From the NCBI GenBank assembly GCA_037969565.1, contig JBBKXQ010000103.1, forward strand, positions 1 through 64,000: a stretch of DNA of 64,000 bases, in the 5' to 3' direction. Below, one piece after another: positions 63,881 to 64,000 of the stretch. Below the pieces are notes generated by a model. The model searched no databases. It worked only from the letters and a program-made list of their open reading frames with translations, and was not told where the DNA came from. Position 1 is the first letter of the stretch, and the number at the start of each line of letters is the position of its first letter. This DNA comes from SZUA-35 sp037969565 (GTDB lineage: Bacteria > Actinomycetota > Acidimicrobiia > Acidimicrobiales > SZUA-35). The position numbers and the translations under genes were made by a program.

Positions 63881-64000
63881 GTGGAGATTCGATTGCTCGG
63901 TTCGACCGAGGCTTTCGACGAGTCGCGTCGCGAGCTGGCTGGCCCGACGCAGCGCCGGCTGCTTGCTGTGCTGGCTCTTCACCGCAACGAGGTCGTATCG
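63881..64000 (+). CDS. SARP/BTAD-family transcriptional regulator, N-terminal part (runs off the window)
   Basis: 40 codons from GTG at 63881: MEIRLLGSTEAF, then GPTQRRLLAVLALHRNEVVS. This is the first part of an OmpR-type winged-helix domain as in AfsR/DnrI/RedD-like regulators. GAGGGGG is just upstream of the start. The rest, with a possible BTAD, NB-ARC or TPR part, is outside the window. Confidence 0.8.
   Translation, partial: MEIRLLGSTEAFDESRRELAGPTQRRLLAVLALHRNEVVS

Noticed and set aside
63716..63982. 88-codon minus-strand open frame at the right edge
   Set aside because: It overlaps the start of a recognisable SARP-type winged-helix gene on the plus strand and has no similarity of its own.

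Overview
The window is high-GC DNA from an actinobacterium. The closest fit by gene content is the class Acidimicrobiia, but that placement is my inference from content, not from a search. Pointers are a rex-hemA-C-D-B-L operon, an AfsR/SARP-type regulator, Ala/Pro-rich low-complexity linkers, GTG/TTG starts, and a b6f-like bc complex fused in synteny with complex I.

Layout. 0-3.4 kb: translation genes (start of tuf, tRNA-Met, tRNA-Thr, tRNA-Tyr) mixed with an SMC/AAA-like protein, a GNAT acetyltransferase and a YajQ protein. 3.6-13.6 kb: accessory metabolism, namely an amino-acid-type ABC binding protein and permease with no ATPase gene, an enolase-superfamily enzyme, a HAD phosphatase, acetyl-CoA synthetase, a methyltransferase, an OafA-like acyltransferase, a TetR regulator and a MidA-type methyltransferase. 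13.8-24.8 kb (minus strand): a first complex I operon, nuoA-B-C-D-H-I-J-K-L-M-N, which lacks nuoE, nuoF and nuoG. 24.9-30.5 kb: glgB, a short-chain dehydrogenase, a luciferase-like oxidoreductase, a tRNA-dihydrouridine synthase and a receiver-like protein. 30.6-46.8 kb (minus strand): a second, full 14-gene nuoA-N operon. 46.8-52.9 kb (minus strand, directly upstream and apparently co-transcribed): a b6f-like complex with split cytochrome b, Rieske protein, dihaem cytochrome c, a two-cluster ferredoxin and two uncharacterised membrane proteins. 53.4-54.3 kb: a divergent monohaem cytochrome c. 54.4-56.6 kb: a secreted zinc-protease-like protein. 56.6-62.8 kb: haem biosynthesis with rex. 62.9-64 kb: a CAP-domain protein and the start of a SARP-family regulator.

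How it fits together. About half of the window is one respiratory island: two versions of complex I, a quinol-oxidising bc/b6f-type complex, c-type cytochromes, the C5 haem pathway that supplies cofactor, a possible complex I assembly methyltransferase (MidA), and the NADH/NAD sensor Rex. A good Rex-like operator lies in the divergent region in front of the qcr-nuo supercluster, so redox control of the respiratory chain by the Rex encoded 9 kb away is a testable prediction. The 11-subunit complex I has no NADH-oxidising module and so should take electrons from another donor. The most unusual signals are (i) a short N-terminal motif shared by the cytochrome b C-terminal subunit and the divergent cytochrome c, (ii) a roughly 155-residue charged helical insert in the second NuoL, (iii) a Tyr-to-Trp change at the quinone site of the first NuoD, and (iv) a b6-type haem-ci cysteine together with loss of the PEWY glutamate in the bc complex.
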